A stretch of 25,552 nucleotides of DNA, taken from NCBI GenBank assembly GCA_036524675.1, contig DATDBU010000147.1, positions 1 to 25,552 of the forward strand, given 5' to 3'. The notes under the pieces were generated by a model. It did no database searches. It was not told where the DNA came from and saw only the letters and a list, made by a program, of their open reading frames with translations. Position 1 is the stretch's first letter; the number at the start of each line of letters is the position of its first letter. The translations under genes were made by a program, and so were the position numbers. Shown in pieces: positions 1-7,820 of the stretch. Origin of the DNA: DATDAW01 sp036524675. GTDB taxonomy: Bacteria > Verrucomicrobiota > Verrucomicrobiia > Chthoniobacterales > DASVRZ01.

Positions 1-124
1 CATCCTTCGGCACATCGCCCTCAACGTGCTCAAAAACGACACCACCAAAAAGCGTGGTATCAAAGGAAAACAGAAAAATGCCTCCTGGGATCACTCCTAC
101 CTCCTATCTCTCCTCGGTTTTTGA
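1..124 (+). CDS. ISAs1-family transposase, C-terminal 40 residues (5' part outside the window)
   Basis: Frame 2 is open from the window edge to a TGA at 122-124. The translation starts ILRHIALNVLKND and ends SWDHSYLLSLLGF. This is the pattern of the C-terminus of ISAs1/H-repeat transposases: an RHIALN helix, a basic stretch with a G-I-K motif, then W/M-D-x-x-YLL-x-LL. The catalytic DDE part lies upstream, outside the window, so intactness cannot be judged. The identification rests on recalled family pattern, not a database search. A probable terminal inverted repeat follows directly after the stop, which supports the call. It would be a mobile element inserted upstream of the sigma-like gene. 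Confidence 0.75.
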   Translation, partial: ILRHIALNVLKNDTTKKRGIKGKQKNASWDHSYLLSLLGF

Positions 125-137
125 TGCGTTTGCCCTG
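122..137 (+). repeat. Probable right terminal inverted repeat of the ISAs1-family element
   Basis: Read on the minus strand this segment starts CAGGGCAAACGCATCA. A CAGGG start is what I recall for ISAs1-family ends. It begins at the transposase stop codon, where the end of a compact IS is expected. The other end and the target duplication lie outside the window, so the boundary at 137 is inferred. Confidence 0.45.
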
Positions 138-237
138 ACGCGTTCCAGATTAAGCGTCCTTGTTTCAGAATCACGCAGCCGACTTCGCAACGTGAGGGTT
201 ACTCTCCAGAACGGACCTTGCGCCGACAACTCTATGT

Positions 238-726
238 TTGCCCGGAAAGTGGCATTGTATTAGCCTCGTTGCATTGATCTCGTCCGTGTCACCGCAAGAA
301 ATAGGGAGTCTGATCCGGTTCGCGTACCTCCTCACAGGCACGGACGAAACCGCTGAAGAGCTCACGCAGAGGGCTCTGGAGAGTGTTTTTACGCGGGAGA
401 CGCTTCCAGCCGATGATGAATCAGAGATCCTGGGTGATGTTTTCGAGGCGATTTGGAGATTGCGGCGGACACCCTCGGAGGATGAAATTGCGTTTGTTCG
501 ATTACCGACCTTCATGAGTGGGTTCACCGTCGAAGAACGCGCGGCTGCGGGATTGTTTTATCTTGCTGATTTTACGGGGCAGGAGATAGGAGACCTTTGC
601 GGGATAACGGCTGCGAACTTAACGGCGCTTCTGGAGCGTTGCCGAGCCGCGATACGAGCTGCAGACGAAGAGTCGAGTGAACTTACCCGGCAGCAATTGT
701 CCAAATACGATGGCGACCCCTCGTGA
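238..726 (+). CDS. Divergent ECF sigma-factor-like protein
   Basis: The 162-residue product (146 if the in-frame GTG at 286 is used) has two helical blocks spaced like ECF sigma regions 2 and 4. The first is FAYLLTGTDETAEELTQRALESVF, near residues 28-51 and given here only as a pattern; the second begins ERAAAGLFYLADFTGQEIG and ends near ERCRAAIRAADEE, like the sigma-4 helix-turn-helix. The usual acidic D-x-E-D-L core of region 2 is weak, so it is a degenerate or fast-evolving member. The residues before position 17 look non-native and no clear Shine-Dalgarno supports ATG 238, so the GTG at 286 may be the real start. It overlaps the next gene by 17 nt, as sigma/anti-sigma pairs often do. The call is inferred from pattern. 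Confidence 0.5.
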   Translation: MPGKWHCISLVALISSVSPQEIGSLIRFAYLLTGTDETAEELTQRALESVFTRETLPADDESEILGDVFEAIWRLRRTPSEDEIAFVRLPTFMSGFTVEERAAAGLFYLADFTGQEIGDLCGITAANLTALLERCRAAIRAADEESSELTRQQLSKYDGDPS

Positions 727-1471
727 TCAGATACTTTCTCGGGTAGTCCTCTGGCGGAGGGGGCAATTCGAGGATGATTCCACGAAAGCGATACTCGCCG
801 AGGCCCGTGCGGACCCGGCGATTTTGGAAAGATTGCGCGGCCAGATGGAAATCGATGCCGGAGCGGAGAATCTGCTTCAAGCGATGGCTGTGGATGATGC
901 GGTTATTCAGAGATTGAAAGAAGAAAGCGGCCGACTGGCTAAAACGCGGAAACGACAGGGCCAGTTCCGGTTGTTCAGCCCGATTGGTTTTACTGTGGTT
1001 TTTGCCGTTCTAGTGATGAGCGCTGTGGTGGCGTGGACCTTTGTCGATCGCTCCAACTACGAAAACCAGCCCGTGACGGAGGCGCTTTTCGACAAGGCAA
1101 CCAATATTTCGGATCAAACCATGGAGGATGTGGACGTGCCTGCGGGAGATTTGGCGGACTGGCTTTTCCTGAAACACGGACTCGAAGACGTGCAAATCCC
1201 AGAGGCGATCGCATCAAAGCACGCCGCTTTTTGCGGCATTACGCGGATAGAAGGTCATCCGATCGTCAAAATTGCGCTGGAAGAACCCAAGGCGCTCGTT
1301 TTCGTGTTTAAGGCTGCCGATTTTAGCTTGCCGGAAAGTCGTAAAAACGATTGGGAAATTTTCGATCGCGGCAACTGGTCTGCTGGGTTTCGAGTCGAAA
1401 AAGGCAATGCCTGTATGGTGGCGGTAAACGGGAATTCAGACGATATAAAGCGTATTATCGGAGTGAAGTAA
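710..1471 (+). CDS. Single-pass membrane protein, probable anti-sigma partner
   Basis: Start ATG 710 (MATPRDQIL) is chosen over the upstream GTG at 677; it lies 17 nt inside the sigma-like gene, suggesting translational coupling. The 253-residue product has an acidic and charged cytoplasmic N-terminal part (about 1-88), one hydrophobic segment from about residue 90 to 113 (FTVVFAVLVMSAVVAWTFV), and an extracytoplasmic C-terminal domain of roughly 140 residues. The C-terminal region (DWLFLKHGLEDVQIPEA, then CGITRIEGHPIVKIAL) resembles the unnamed sensor-type domain seen behind anti-sigma transmembrane helices, but I cannot assign a family. No zinc-binding H-x3-C-x2-C motif is visible, so it is not a classic ZAS anti-sigma factor. 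The role is inferred mainly from gene order and topology. Confidence 0.5.
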   Translation: MATPRDQILSRVVLWRRGQFEDDSTKAILAEARADPAILERLRGQMEIDAGAENLLQAMAVDDAVIQRLKEESGRLAKTRKRQGQFRLFSPIGFTVVFAVLVMSAVVAWTFVDRSNYENQPVTEALFDKATNISDQTMEDVDVPAGDLADWLFLKHGLEDVQIPEAIASKHAAFCGITRIEGHPIVKIALEEPKALVFVFKAADFSLPESRKNDWEIFDRGNWSAGFRVEKGNACMVAVNGNSDDIKRIIGVK

Positions 1472-1484
1472 TGACCCATTTAAA

Positions 1485-1511
1485 GGAGACCGGAAATGGT
1501 CTCCCGCTTTT
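1485..1511 (+). terminator. Rho-independent terminator after the sigma/anti-sigma pair
   Basis: GGAGACC (1485-1491) pairs perfectly with GGTCTCC (1498-1504) over a 6-nt loop, followed by CGCTTTT. It sits 13 nt after the upstream stop codon and separates that pair from rpmE. Confidence 0.7.
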
Positions 1512-1582
1512 GGTGCGGCGTGCTCGTAAAAACCACGCTTGCACGACAAACTTTCAATGATACTTTCGTTTCCCTTTTCGCT

Positions 1583-1804
1583 ATGAAAGCTGATATCCAT
1601 CCCAATTACGTCGAAACGACGATCACCTGCGCCTGCGGGACCGTTTACCATACCCGTTCCACCAAGCGCGACATCAAGATCGGTATCTGCGCGGCGTGCC
1701 ATCCCTTTTTCACCGGCGAACAGAAATTTGTCGATACCGCCGGACGCATCGAGAAATTCGCCCGCCGCTACGGCAACACCAAGACGGCGCGCGCCCCAAA
1801 GTAG
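1583..1804 (+). CDS. rpmE: 50S ribosomal protein bL31, zinc-binding (C+) type
   Basis: The 73-residue product begins MKADIHPNYVE, the canonical bL31 start; an upstream in-frame start (1496) would add 29 unrelated residues and is rejected. Cys16 and Cys18 (CAC) and Cys36 and Cys39 (CAAC) match the zinc-coordinating cysteines of C+ type L31, and the CHPFFTGEQKFVDTAGR block is diagnostic. The protein is part of the large ribosomal subunit, at the central protuberance and inter-subunit bridge. Length fits the family (about 65-80 residues). No Shine-Dalgarno is evident upstream of the ATG. A terminator follows, so it is probably transcribed on its own despite standing next to prfA. Confidence 0.95.
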   Translation: MKADIHPNYVETTITCACGTVYHTRSTKRDIKIGICAACHPFFTGEQKFVDTAGRIEKFARRYGNTKTARAPK

Positions 1805-1824
1805 ACACTTGGAAGTTTTGCCTG

Positions 1825-1868
1825 AAACGGTGAGGGCGCCTCGCGTCTTCACCGTTTCTTGCGTTTTT
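1825..1868 (+). terminator. Rho-independent terminator of rpmE
   Basis: AAACGGTGA (1825-1833) pairs perfectly with TCACCGTTT (1849-1857) around a 15-nt GC-rich loop. A T-rich tail (CTTGCGTTTTT) follows, 20 nt after the rpmE stop codon. Confidence 0.75.
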
Positions 1869-1986
1869 AGTTTCGGGAGGCGATCCATTTGACCGTTGTG
1901 TGTGGAGTCACAATTGGAGAGGGCGTTTTCCAAAGAATCCACTCCATCTGCTTCCCTGAGTGTAAGTTTTCTTCCGCATCAACCCA

Positions 1987-3066
1987 ATGGATTTCACGCC
2001 GCTCATCGAAAAACGTCGCACCCGATTTGCCGAACTCGAGGGCGAAATCGCATCGTCGAACCTTTTCGAAAATCCGAAGCGCGCCCGCGAAGTGATGACC
2101 GAACATTCGCGGACGAAGGAACTCCTCGACGCTTGGGCTGATCTGACAAAGTCCCAGCGTGAGTTCGAAGAAAACACGGAACTTTCCAAGGGAGACGATT
2201 CAGAAATGGCCGAGCTCGCCCTTTCGGAATTGCCCGTGTTGGAGCAGTGGATCGCGGAACTCACCAGGAAAGTTCAATTCGCCCTGTTGCCGCCGGATGA
2301 AAACGAGAATCGTGATGCGATCATGGAAATTCGTGCAGGAACGGGAGGCAATGAGGCCGCACTTTTCGCAGCGGATTTATATCGGATGTATTGCCGATAC
2401 GCCGAACCGCGTGGGTTCAAAATCGAGGAAATGGAGACGAGTCCTTCGGAACTTGGCGGACTGAAGGAAGTGGTTTTCAAGGTGTCCGGGACCGGCGTTT
2501 TCCGTGATTTGCGTTATGAGAGTGGCGTCCATCGCGTGCAACGTGTGCCTGCGACAGAGGCGCAGGGCCGCATCCACACATCCACGGCGACGGTTGCCGT
2601 GCTGCCCGAGGCCGAGGAAGTCGATTTTGAGTTGCGTCCCGAGGATTTGCGCATCGAAGTCAGCCGTGCCGGCGGTCCGGGCGGGCAGGGGGTTAATACG
2701 ACGGACTCGGCCGTGCAGGTCATGTATATCCCAACGGGCCGGATCGTTCGGTGTCAGGACGGTCGCAGCCAGCAGAAGAACAAGGAAAAAGCCCTTACGA
2801 TCCTCCGCGCAAGGCTCCTCGAGGATAAACAGCGCGAGGAGGCGGAGAAATATTCGGCGCACCGCAAAAGCCAGATCGGTTCAGGCGGACGCGAGGAAAA
2901 GATTCGCACCTATAATTTCCCGCAGAATCGGGTCACCGATCATCGTATCGGTCTTACGCTTTACAATTTGGATACGTTCATCGAAGGCGACATCGCCGAG
3001 ATGATCACAGCTCTCCAGGCGCAGGACATGGAAGAACGTTTGCAGGAAGCTGGCTTCGAGTCGTAA
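1987..3066 (+). CDS. prfA: Peptide chain release factor 1 (RF1)
   Basis: The 359-residue product has the normal RF1 length. It recognises UAA/UAG stop codons and triggers peptidyl-tRNA hydrolysis on the ribosome. Decisive motifs are P188-A189-T190 (RVPATEAQGR), the RF1-type anticodon tripeptide that separates RF1 from RF2 (SPF), and G232-G233-Q234 in RAGGPGGQGVNTTDSAV, the catalytic loop. The start MDFTPLIEKRRTRFAELE fits the family although no Shine-Dalgarno is clear. It is followed after 14 nt by prmC, whose product methylates the GGQ glutamine, so enzyme and substrate are encoded together. Confidence 0.97.
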   Translation: MDFTPLIEKRRTRFAELEGEIASSNLFENPKRAREVMTEHSRTKELLDAWADLTKSQREFEENTELSKGDDSEMAELALSELPVLEQWIAELTRKVQFALLPPDENENRDAIMEIRAGTGGNEAALFAADLYRMYCRYAEPRGFKIEEMETSPSELGGLKEVVFKVSGTGVFRDLRYESGVHRVQRVPATEAQGRIHTSTATVAVLPEAEEVDFELRPEDLRIEVSRAGGPGGQGVNTTDSAVQVMYIPTGRIVRCQDGRSQQKNKEKALTILRARLLEDKQREEAEKYSAHRKSQIGSGGREEKIRTYNFPQNRVTDHRIGLTLYNLDTFIEGDIAEMITALQAQDMEERLQEAGFES

Positions 3067-3080
3067 CGCGCTGTATCGGG

Positions 3081-3932
3081 ATGAATTCGCGCAAAACTGT
3101 TCTTGAAATTCTTCAGTCGACGACGGGTTATTTTCAGAAACATGGAGTAGAAAATCCGCGGCTGAACGCGGAGCATTTGCTTGCACACGTTTTGAAGTTG
3201 AAGCGGATCGATCTGTATCTCGAGTTCGACCGGGAGCTCTTCGAAGACGAACTGGCTCCCTTACGGGAACTGGTGCGTAAAAGGGGGCAGGGGACGCCGC
3301 TGCAGCATCTTTTGGGAACGGTCGAATTTTACGGCCGGGAATTTGCCTGCGATGCGCGGGCACTCATTCCCAGACCGGAAACCGAACATCTAATAGAAGT
3401 CCTTTTACCGCTTGTTAAAGCATCGAATGGGCGCCGGCTCATTGATGTGGGCACGGGCACCGGTGTCATTGCTCTCACACTTGCGGCAGAACTGCCGGAG
3501 GCCGAAGTGTATGCTGTTGATGTATCCAATGCCGCGCTGGCCCTTGCACAGGAAAACGCCACAAAACTGGCGCTTTCTGAGCGGGTTCGTTTTATCAAAG
3601 GCGATCTCCTTTCGGACATCGATGGGCCTTTCGACTGGATTGTTGCCAATCTTCCCTACATCCCCTCAGACGACATTCCGACGCTCTCCCCTGAGGTCCA
3701 ATTCGATCCTGTGTCCGCCCTCGATGGCGGCGCCGATGGATTGGACCTTATTCGCAAACTCATTCTTCAGGCGTCTCATAAACTCACACCGAACGGCGGC
3801 ATTGCCCTCGAAATCGGTCATGACCAAAGCGAACGCGCTTTTCCGCTCCTCGAAGCGGCAAATTTTCGCGACATCCGAATCGTGAAAGATTACCAAGGCG
3901 TTCCCCGTTTTCTGATTGCACACTATGGATAA
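3081..3932 (+). CDS. prmC: Release factor glutamine N5-methyltransferase
   Basis: The 283-residue product matches the PrmC/HemK family: an N-terminal helical domain (about 1-90, ESTTGYFQKHGVENPRLNAE-like helices) and a class I methyltransferase domain. The SAM-binding loop is IDVGTGTG at residues 121-128. The catalytic motif is N190-L191-P192-Y193 (VANLPYIPSDD), a variant of the usual NPPY; the essential Asn, Pro and Tyr are kept. It transfers a methyl group from SAM to the GGQ glutamine of RF1/RF2. The gene lies 14 nt behind prfA and overlaps murA by 8 nt, so the three are probably one transcript. Confidence 0.95.
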   Translation: MNSRKTVLEILQSTTGYFQKHGVENPRLNAEHLLAHVLKLKRIDLYLEFDRELFEDELAPLRELVRKRGQGTPLQHLLGTVEFYGREFACDARALIPRPETEHLIEVLLPLVKASNGRRLIDVGTGTGVIALTLAAELPEAEVYAVDVSNAALALAQENATKLALSERVRFIKGDLLSDIDGPFDWIVANLPYIPSDDIPTLSPEVQFDPVSALDGGADGLDLIRKLILQASHKLTPNGGIALEIGHDQSERAFPLLEAANFRDIRIVKDYQGVPRFLIAHYG

Positions 3933-5184
3933 AATTCTCGTTCACGGCGGCCACCGCCTATCCGGCACCGTCCGCGTTAGTGGCTCCAAGAATTCCGCGC
4001 TACCGATTCTTGCCGCCTCGCTGCTAACCAAGGAACCCTGCATCATCCGGCATATTCCTGATCTCAGCGATATCCATTTCATGTTGCAAATCCTCAACAA
4101 TCTCGGCGCTGAGGTTGAGCGGGCGAGCGGCGTTGCGACGATCAAAGCGGAGAAAATTGCGACGGTTGCTCCTTATGACATTGTTCGGAAAATGCGGGCG
4201 TCGGTGTGCATTCTCGGACCTCTCCTCGGGCGTGAAAAAGAAGCTGCCGCCGCGTTGCCGGGCGGATGTGTTATCGGCGACAGACCCATTGATTTGCACT
4301 TGCGTGGGTTCGAAGCGCTGGGGGCAGCCGTGCGGATTCAGGGAGGTGACGTAAAGCTTTTTGCCTCGAAACTCACGGGGGCAACGGTCAATTTGAGTGG
4401 TAAATTTGGTTCAACCGTTCTCGGAACCGACAACGTCATGATGGCTGCCGTCCTTGCCGACGGCGTTACCATTATTGAAGGTGCTGCGGAAGAGCCGGAA
4501 GTGGTCGATCTCGCAGATTTTCTTATTAAGATGGGTGCCAAGATCGAAGGCGCTGGCACGTCGAAAATCGTGATCGAAGGCGTGAAAGAGCTTCATGGTG
4601 CCGAGCACACCGTCATTCCGGATCGCATCGAAGCCGGCACATTCCTGGCCGCTGCCGCCATTGCTGGCGACGATGTCACGGTTACGCGTTTGAACGCCTC
4701 GCATCTCACTGCCGTCACGGATGCCTTGAGAACAGCCGGGCACCACATCGAGATAGGACCGACTGCTATTCGTGTGTTGCGAAACGGGGGCGGTCTGCCG
4801 CTTGAGCTTCGCACCGAGCCTTATCCGGGTTTCCCAACCGACATGCAGGCTCAGATGTGTGCGCTCCTGGCGACGACACCCGGCGTCAGCGCGGTAACGG
4901 AGAATATTTTTCCGCAGCGCTTCATGCATATTTCCGAAATGAAACGGATGGGCGCGGTCGTTCAATTGGAAGGCTCGACGGCCGTATTACGGGGAGTCGA
5001 ACAGCTCAGCGGCGCGCCCGTTATGGCAAGTGATCTTCGAGCCTCGGCGGCGTTGGTTCTGGCCGGGTTGAAAGCGGACGGAATTACAGAAGTTAACCGC
5101 GTCTATCATATTGACCGCGGATACGAATCCATCGACGACAAACTCAATGGGATCGGTGCGCAAATCGAACGCGTCAAGGTGTAA
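3925..5184 (+). CDS. murA: UDP-N-acetylglucosamine 1-carboxyvinyltransferase
   Basis: Start ATG 3925 (MDKILVHGGHRLSG) gives 419 residues, the standard MurA length; the in-frame TTG nine bases upstream is not needed. The catalytic, fosfomycin-sensitive cysteine is Cys115 in LPGGCVIGDRPIDLHL, exactly at the E. coli position. The early substrate loop VSGSKNSALPILAAS contains the conserved Lys and Asn. The enzyme transfers enolpyruvate from PEP to UDP-GlcNAc, the first committed step of peptidoglycan synthesis, in the cytoplasm. The start overlaps the prmC stop by 8 nt, indicating translational coupling. Confidence 0.97.
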   Translation: MDKILVHGGHRLSGTVRVSGSKNSALPILAASLLTKEPCIIRHIPDLSDIHFMLQILNNLGAEVERASGVATIKAEKIATVAPYDIVRKMRASVCILGPLLGREKEAAAALPGGCVIGDRPIDLHLRGFEALGAAVRIQGGDVKLFASKLTGATVNLSGKFGSTVLGTDNVMMAAVLADGVTIIEGAAEEPEVVDLADFLIKMGAKIEGAGTSKIVIEGVKELHGAEHTVIPDRIEAGTFLAAAAIAGDDVTVTRLNASHLTAVTDALRTAGHHIEIGPTAIRVLRNGGGLPLELRTEPYPGFPTDMQAQMCALLATTPGVSAVTENIFPQRFMHISEMKRMGAVVQLEGSTAVLRGVEQLSGAPVMASDLRASAALVLAGLKADGITEVNRVYHIDRGYESIDDKLNGIGAQIERVKV

Positions 5185-5234
5185 ACAAACGGAAATTTCT
5201 CGCAGCCAAGCGGCCAACACTCTAGTTTTCGGAA

Positions 5235-6419
5235 ATGATCCAGCGTGATTATTTGGTCGTCGGAGCCGGAATTGCCGGAGTGCACGCATGTCAGGCTATT
5301 CGTCAATACGACCCCAAGGGGACCCTGACCCTAGTCAGCGACGACTTTCTCCCTCCGCACCGTCACCCCGCGCTTGATAAAAACTGGCTTAGTGCCGATA
5401 GCGCATATGTCCAAACCGCCGATCTCATTCCGGCCGAATGGTTTAAGAAGCACCAGGTTGAGCTGCGCCTTGGTACGCTCGTTACGCAATTCAACATCGA
5501 CCGCCGTCTTGCGGTCCTCGCTACGGGACAGACGATCGAGTTCAAAAAAGCGTTGTTGGCGACGGGCTGGCGTTCGCGTCGTCCCCAGATCGCAGGATAC
5601 ACGCTCGGTAATATCATCTATCCACGCACGTGCCACGACCTGCATGCGGTGCGGGAAACCGTCGCTGGAGAAAAGAACAGTGTTGTCATCGGCTCTGGTC
5701 TGACCGGACTCGAGGTCGCAAGTGCTCTTAAATCTGAAGGCTATGGCATCATTCTCCTGACGCGTGACCGCTGGGTTTTGGAAAATCAACTCGATCCCGA
5801 CACCGCTGCCTGGCTTACCGAGTATGCCGCCGCGCAGGGGTTGAAATTGATGCTGCAGGAAAATCTCAACGGATTCGAAGGCAAAACCGTTTTGAAAAAC
5901 ATCCAGTTGAAAAGTGGAACGCGTTTCGCCGCTGGCATGGCTATTGTCGCGCTCGGCAGCGAACCCGACCTCCGTCTGGTAACGAATACGCCGCTGAGCA
6001 GTCCCAACGGTTGTCCAGTCAACGAGTATCTCGAGACCGACGAAAAAGGCATCTATGCCGCGGGTCCGATCGCGCTGTACCCCGACCGAATTTTCGGTGG
6101 GGTAAGGCGGTGGAATTATGTGAGTTGTGCCGAACAAACGGGTCTCACTGCTGGAGCGAACATTACGGGACGCAAGCGTCAGAAGTTCGAGTATTTACCG
6201 AGCTTCGACCTGCAATTTTTTGATCTGCATCTCCGCTTTCTCGGCGATTTCTCGAAACCGATCCTCCGCGCCAATCTTAGCGGCGAACGCGACAAAAAAT
6301 CCTTTACCGCCCTTTACCAGCAGGGTGACAAGACTTACGCGGCCGTCCTCGTCAATCGACCGCCGGAAGAAGCCGATGCGATTGCCGCGCAAATTCGCGA
6401 ATCGCACAAGGTAGCCTGA
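5235..6419 (+). CDS. FAD/NAD-dependent oxidoreductase (ferredoxin/rubredoxin reductase-like, AIF-like fold)
   Basis: The 394-residue product has two Rossmann nucleotide-binding motifs: YLVVGAGIAG at residues 6-15 for FAD, and VVIGSGLTGLEVA near 150-162 for NAD(P)H. HRHPALDKNWLS near 36-47 corresponds to the R-P-P-L-S-K type signature of class I pyridine-nucleotide oxidoreductases. The second FAD motif is YLETDEKGIYAAGPIA, and a C-terminal domain follows (YLPSFDLQFFDLHLRFLGD) like the dimerisation domain of ferredoxin reductases. No redox-active CxxC or CxxxxC disulfide is visible, so it is not a thioredoxin or lipoamide reductase. It starts 50 nt after murA. The partner and substrate are unknown. 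Confidence 0.85.
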   Translation: MIQRDYLVVGAGIAGVHACQAIRQYDPKGTLTLVSDDFLPPHRHPALDKNWLSADSAYVQTADLIPAEWFKKHQVELRLGTLVTQFNIDRRLAVLATGQTIEFKKALLATGWRSRRPQIAGYTLGNIIYPRTCHDLHAVRETVAGEKNSVVIGSGLTGLEVASALKSEGYGIILLTRDRWVLENQLDPDTAAWLTEYAAAQGLKLMLQENLNGFEGKTVLKNIQLKSGTRFAAGMAIVALGSEPDLRLVTNTPLSSPNGCPVNEYLETDEKGIYAAGPIALYPDRIFGGVRRWNYVSCAEQTGLTAGANITGRKRQKFEYLPSFDLQFFDLHLRFLGDFSKPILRANLSGERDKKSFTALYQQGDKTYAAVLVNRPPEEADAIAAQIRESHKVA

Positions 6420-6521
6420 GCTTCGAGGAACATTTGCCGTGCGCTGTGGAGGGTTGTCCATGGCGCATACTCAAGCAAAATCATTTCGCCAACGGCGCGC
6501 GAGGCAGGTAGTTCCTACACG

Positions 6522-7724
6522 ATGCCCATCGTCGTCCAGAAATATGGCGGAAGCAGCGTTGCCGATGCCGAACGTCTCAAACGCGTTGCCGAACGCGTCA
6601 TGCTAACCAAAAAGCAAGGTCATGACGTCGTCGTGGTGGTTTCTGCGATGGGCGATACGACCGATGACCTTCTCGCGCGGGCCAAACAAGTTTCCCCAAA
6701 TCCGGAGCGCCGTGAACTCGACATGCTTCTTTCCGCCGGCGAACGCATTTCCATGGCTTTGCTGTCTATGGCTATCAAGGAACTCGGCGGGGATGCGATC
6801 AGTTTTACCGGCAGTCAGTCCGGAATCATTACGAACGATCGCCATGTGGATGCCCGAATCATCGAAGTAAGACCTTTCCGTATTCAGGACGAATTGGCGC
6901 GTGGGCGTGTCGTCGTGGTCGCAGGTTATCAAGGTGTGTCGTACCGGAAAGAGGTCACGACGCTTGGCCGCGGCGGAAGCGACACTACTGCCATCGCCAT
7001 GGCCGCCGCTCTCGGAGCGGAATGGTGTGAGATCTGTTCCGATGTGGATGGCGTGTATTCGGCTGATCCACGGGTCGTGCCAGATGCGAGACGTATTGGG
7101 GTCCTCTCTTATGAGGAAACGCAGGAAATGGCGGAGGCTGGCGCCCGCGTTTTGAATGCTCAGGCTGTCGAATTTGCGAAGGAAGCGGGAATCGCTATTT
7201 ACGCACGGGCAACGAACGGTGCGCTGCCCGGCTCCGACCCGTCAGCTGACGGCACCGTCGTTCGCAAAAATGCTCCGCGTCTGCCGGGAACCGTTGCCGG
7301 AGTTGCGAGTGAAACGGATATTTTAGTTCTCAAAGCCACTGGCTGCAGCGACGAGCTTTTCGAAAAACTCGACGCCCTGTCCATTGCCGGAAAACAACTT
7401 CACTGGAGCCAAAACGCCCTCGGCGAAGAGGCCTTGCACATGGTTGTCTCTGAGGAAAACCTGCATCAAAGGGAAGAGTTCGACGATGCTCTGACCGAAT
7501 TCGGCGGAAAGGTCAGCGTGGACGATTCGCTGGGAGCCGTGAGCATGATTGGGGCGGGCATCAATATCAGTTACAAAAACGTCCGTCTCGGCACGGCGGC
7601 CCTTCGGAATAAAGGAATTTCACCAGAGGGCCTCGCGACGTCGTCCTTCCGGATCACCTGGCTCATTCCGCGCCTGGCGATCCCGGAAGCCGTTCGCGAA
7701 TTGTACCGGGCGTTTATTGGTTAA
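6522..7724 (+). CDS. lysC: Aspartate kinase
   Basis: The 400-residue product starts MPIVVQKYGGSSVAD, the diagnostic KYGGSS nucleotide/substrate motif (residues 7-12). It continues through the amino-acid-kinase fold, with FTGSQSGIITNDRH and TTLGRGGSDTTAIAMAAALGA, to two C-terminal ACT domains (about 265-400) that normally give feedback control by lysine and threonine. It phosphorylates L-aspartate at the head of the lysine, threonine, methionine and diaminopimelate pathways. Length equals that of monofunctional, ACT-bearing aspartokinases. It is about 100 nt from the upstream oxidoreductase and ends the stretch of core-genome genes in this window. Confidence 0.96.
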   Translation: MPIVVQKYGGSSVADAERLKRVAERVMLTKKQGHDVVVVVSAMGDTTDDLLARAKQVSPNPERRELDMLLSAGERISMALLSMAIKELGGDAISFTGSQSGIITNDRHVDARIIEVRPFRIQDELARGRVVVVAGYQGVSYRKEVTTLGRGGSDTTAIAMAAALGAEWCEICSDVDGVYSADPRVVPDARRIGVLSYEETQEMAEAGARVLNAQAVEFAKEAGIAIYARATNGALPGSDPSADGTVVRKNAPRLPGTVAGVASETDILVLKATGCSDELFEKLDALSIAGKQLHWSQNALGEEALHMVVSEENLHQREEFDDALTEFGGKVSVDDSLGAVSMIGAGINISYKNVRLGTAALRNKGISPEGLATSSFRITWLIPRLAIPEAVRELYRAFIG

Positions 7725-7820
7725 TTTTACTTTGGTGATTACCGCATCTCCGTTGCTGGAGCAGGCTGAAAGCGGTGAGAACTATGGACGTTTGGGTTTA
7801 CGCGCCGACGGAGACACGTC

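Noticed and set aside
1496..1582. 29-residue extension of bL31
   Set aside because: bL31 proteins begin at MKxDIHP; the extension overlaps the upstream terminator and has no similarity.
3648..3659. NLPY instead of NPPY in PrmC as a sign of altered function
   Set aside because: The Asn, the last Pro and the Tyr are kept, and NLPY variants are, as far as I recall, known in the family, so ordinary PrmC function is the best reading.
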